Assembly (NCBI GenBank): GCA_002399565.1
Contig: DHDW01000015.1
Coordinates: forward strand, 93,328 to 109,161
From: Bacteroidales bacterium UBA4866
GTDB taxonomy: Bacteria; Bacteroidota; Bacteroidia; Bacteroidales; P3
Length of the DNA stretch: 15,834 nt
Direction of reading: 5' to 3'
The translations under genes and the position numbers were made by a program. The notes under the pieces are model-generated. The model searched no databases. It was not told the DNA's origin and saw only the letters and a program-made list of their open reading frames with translations. Below, one piece after another: positions 14,384 through 15,834 of this stretch. Within the stretch, counting starts at the first letter, position 1. Each line of letters opens with the position of its first letter.

Positions 14384-15834
14384 TTTTACAACAACTATTT
14401 TCTTAATAGAAACATTTGTATTTTCTCCAAAAATAACCCAATAATTCCCACTTCTCATTGAAGAAGTATTGATTTCAAAAGATGATTGTCCTTTATGGAT
14501 TGCTGAAGTTGCTAAGACTTGTCCTTTTAAGTTAATAACCTTTACTGGAATTTCTGATTTAGCTCCTTGTGGAATTTCTATTTTTGTTGAGTTTTGTGCA
14601 GGATTAGGGAAAAACTCTCCTAATTCAATTGTTTTGATATCTTCCATGCAATCAATTCCAATATAATCTCCGTTTCCTTGAACTTGTGTTCCATAAACGA
14701 AAGTATAAAATCCTTTTGGAGCTGTGATTGGTTTATTGATGGTTTTTCCGTTGTTTGATGTAGCAGAAATATAATATTCAATTGTATCTGCTTCTAAAGT
14801 TGGATTGATTGGAAGAACAGCATCATATATGTTTCCATCATATATATTCATATTCTTTTCATTCCATTCTGATTGTCCTTTTGTTCTGTAATATAGTTTA
14901 GTGCTTTCAATTCCACTTTTGTTTTGAGCAAGAGCTGTAAGCCAAACTCCATTTGAAGGATTATTTGTTGTGTTTAACCAACGAACAGGGTAATGATAAA
15001 TTCTAACTGGGTTTTCTGCTGGAACTTGTTTTGTAATACAGTGTATTGCTCCTCCAAATCCATCAAACTCTCTAACGTCAATTTCAACAAAGTCATAACC
15101 AGGATAAGTTTGTTTCATTTTTTCTATTGCAGCTGTATTTCCTGCAACATCTCCACTTGTTGAATTATAAAATACTGGTTGCATTATAGCTCCATTTACA
15201 AAAGTATGATTGGAGAATGAGCGTGTGTATGAACCATTATATTCTTGTTGAGAAGTGTACCATGCACCATTATTTTTTGCTGGAAGAGGGATACGAGTGT
15301 TATAGTATTTTTGTCCAAAAGGAGTTGAAGAGAACATTCTAGTTAATGAATCCATATTTTGTTCAACTTTAATTGGGTCAGAAAGGTTAGCCATTACATC
15401 AGGATGTTTTGTTGAAACAAATGTTGCTTCATCAACCATATCAGCATAAAGGTCAATATGTCCTGTTCCTCCATCATATAAAAGTTCTGGTAAAACAACA
15501 CATCTATCCAAATTCATTAAATGAGTCAAACTATCATTAACTTGTTGTTTGGTTAATGGAGTTTTTGTTTGTTGTCCCAATTGATTATTAGGAGTTAAAT
15601 AATATAATCCATATCTGTCAGCATTAAGAGCATAAACAGCAGAAGAAGTAAACAAAGAGCCAAGACCATCAACCAAAATATTACCTCCTTCATATTCAAT
15701 AGTTGTTGTATATACATTGAAACCTGCTTGTTCTCCAATTCTCTTAGCTATTAAATCATCTAAAGGTCTTCCTCCATAATATTCAAAGTCCATAAAGCCT
15801 ATTTGATCTTCTTCTCCATAATAGAAAGCAACAG
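14381..15834 (-). CDS. Secreted peptidylarginine/agmatine-deiminase-family enzyme with T9SS sorting domain (N-terminus outside window)
   Basis: The frame is open to the window end, so the signal peptide and first catalytic part are missing; 484 residues are visible. Numbering here starts from Met at 15793. The deiminase core has EYEGGNILVDGLGS, then HID at 112-114 (catalytic His and Asp), and GGAIHCITKQ with Cys252 as the expected nucleophile, which hydrolyses a guanidino group to a ureido group plus ammonia. An Ig-like domain follows at about 280-370. A type A T9SS sorting domain fills 390-470 (FFPNPAQN, VKVINLKGQV, SGNYWVIF, IKKIVVVK), so the protein should cross the outer membrane and be surface-attached or released. 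This order is that of Porphyromonas peptidylarginine deiminase. Agmatine or free arginine are alternative substrates. Confidence 0.92.
   Translation of the reverse strand, partial: VAFYYGEEDQIGFMDFEYYGGRPLDDLIAKRIGEQAGFNVYTTTIEYEGGNILVDGLGSLFTSSAVYALNADRYGLYYLTPNNQLGQQTKTPLTKQQVNDSLTHLMNLDRCVVLPELLYDGGTGHIDLYADMVDEATFVSTKHPDVMANLSDPIKVEQNMDSLTRMFSSTPFGQKYYNTRIPLPAKNNGAWYTSQQEYNGSYTRSFSNHTFVNGAIMQPVFYNSTSGDVAGNTAAIEKMKQTYPGYDFVEIDVREFDGFGGAIHCITKQVPAENPVRIYHYPVRWLNTTNNPSNGVWLTALAQNKSGIESTKLYYRTKGQSEWNEKNMNIYDGNIYDAVLPINPTLEADTIEYYISATSNNGKTINKPITAPKGFYTFVYGTQVQGNGDYIGIDCMEDIKTIELGEFFPNPAQNSTKIEIPQGAKSEIPVKVINLKGQVLATSAIHKGQSSFEINTSSMRSGNYWVIFGENTNVSIKKIVVVK

Noticed and set aside
1..15834. tRNA, rRNA, transposase, integrase or phage structural genes
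   Set aside because: I saw no cloverleaf, rRNA-like stretch or recognisable recombinase on either strand.

Overview
The window is AT-rich Bacteroidota DNA, most likely Bacteroidales. This rests on a DnaK ending in EEVK, TAnnTTTG-type -7 promoter boxes, almost no Shine-Dalgarno signals, several small TonB C-terminal-domain proteins, and a deiminase carrying a type IX secretion (T9SS) sorting domain. The species cannot be named from the sequence alone.

Left part (1-7200), accessory and defence-like, all on the minus strand. After the start of an unrecognised single-span membrane protein (1-200, cut by the window edge) come a GNAT acetyltransferase and, 23 bp downstream, a BRO-N/Fic fusion protein. 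The Fic half closely resembles self-inhibited class III Fic AMP-transferases. A non-coding stretch with four degenerate 45-bp tandem repeats follows. Then comes a tightly packed four-gene operon that matches the antiphage system QatABCD in gene content and order: KAP-type P-loop NTPase (QatA), unknown protein (QatB), QueC-like PP-loop enzyme (QatC) and TatD-like nuclease (QatD).

Spacer (7048-7873), 826 bp without a gene. It holds the probable qatA promoter, four 22-bp tandem repeats each centred on a 13-bp palindrome, a chain of hairpins sharing the 10-mer TTTGATTCTA, another perfect hairpin, a 15-bp direct repeat and the dnaK terminator.

Right part (7874-15834), chromosomal core-like. dnaK stands alone, with a perfect 17-bp palindrome upstream. 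Next to it are four minus-strand genes for exported proteins made of little more than TonB C-terminal domains (five domains in all), clearly related by duplication. A 68-bp divergent promoter region separates them from manA (type I mannose-6-phosphate isomerase) and a gamma-carbonic-anhydrase-family hexapeptide protein on the plus strand. A strong bidirectional hairpin terminator ends that pair. Facing it are a small four-span membrane protein and a secreted peptidylarginine/agmatine-deiminase-family enzyme whose N-terminus runs off the window.

The most notable items are the intact Qat operon, the BRO-N/Fic fusion, the phased 22-bp palindrome array with its neighbouring hairpins, the TonB-domain family, and the T9SS-exported deiminase. 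Qat is an already described system; I see no clearly new multi-gene system here.
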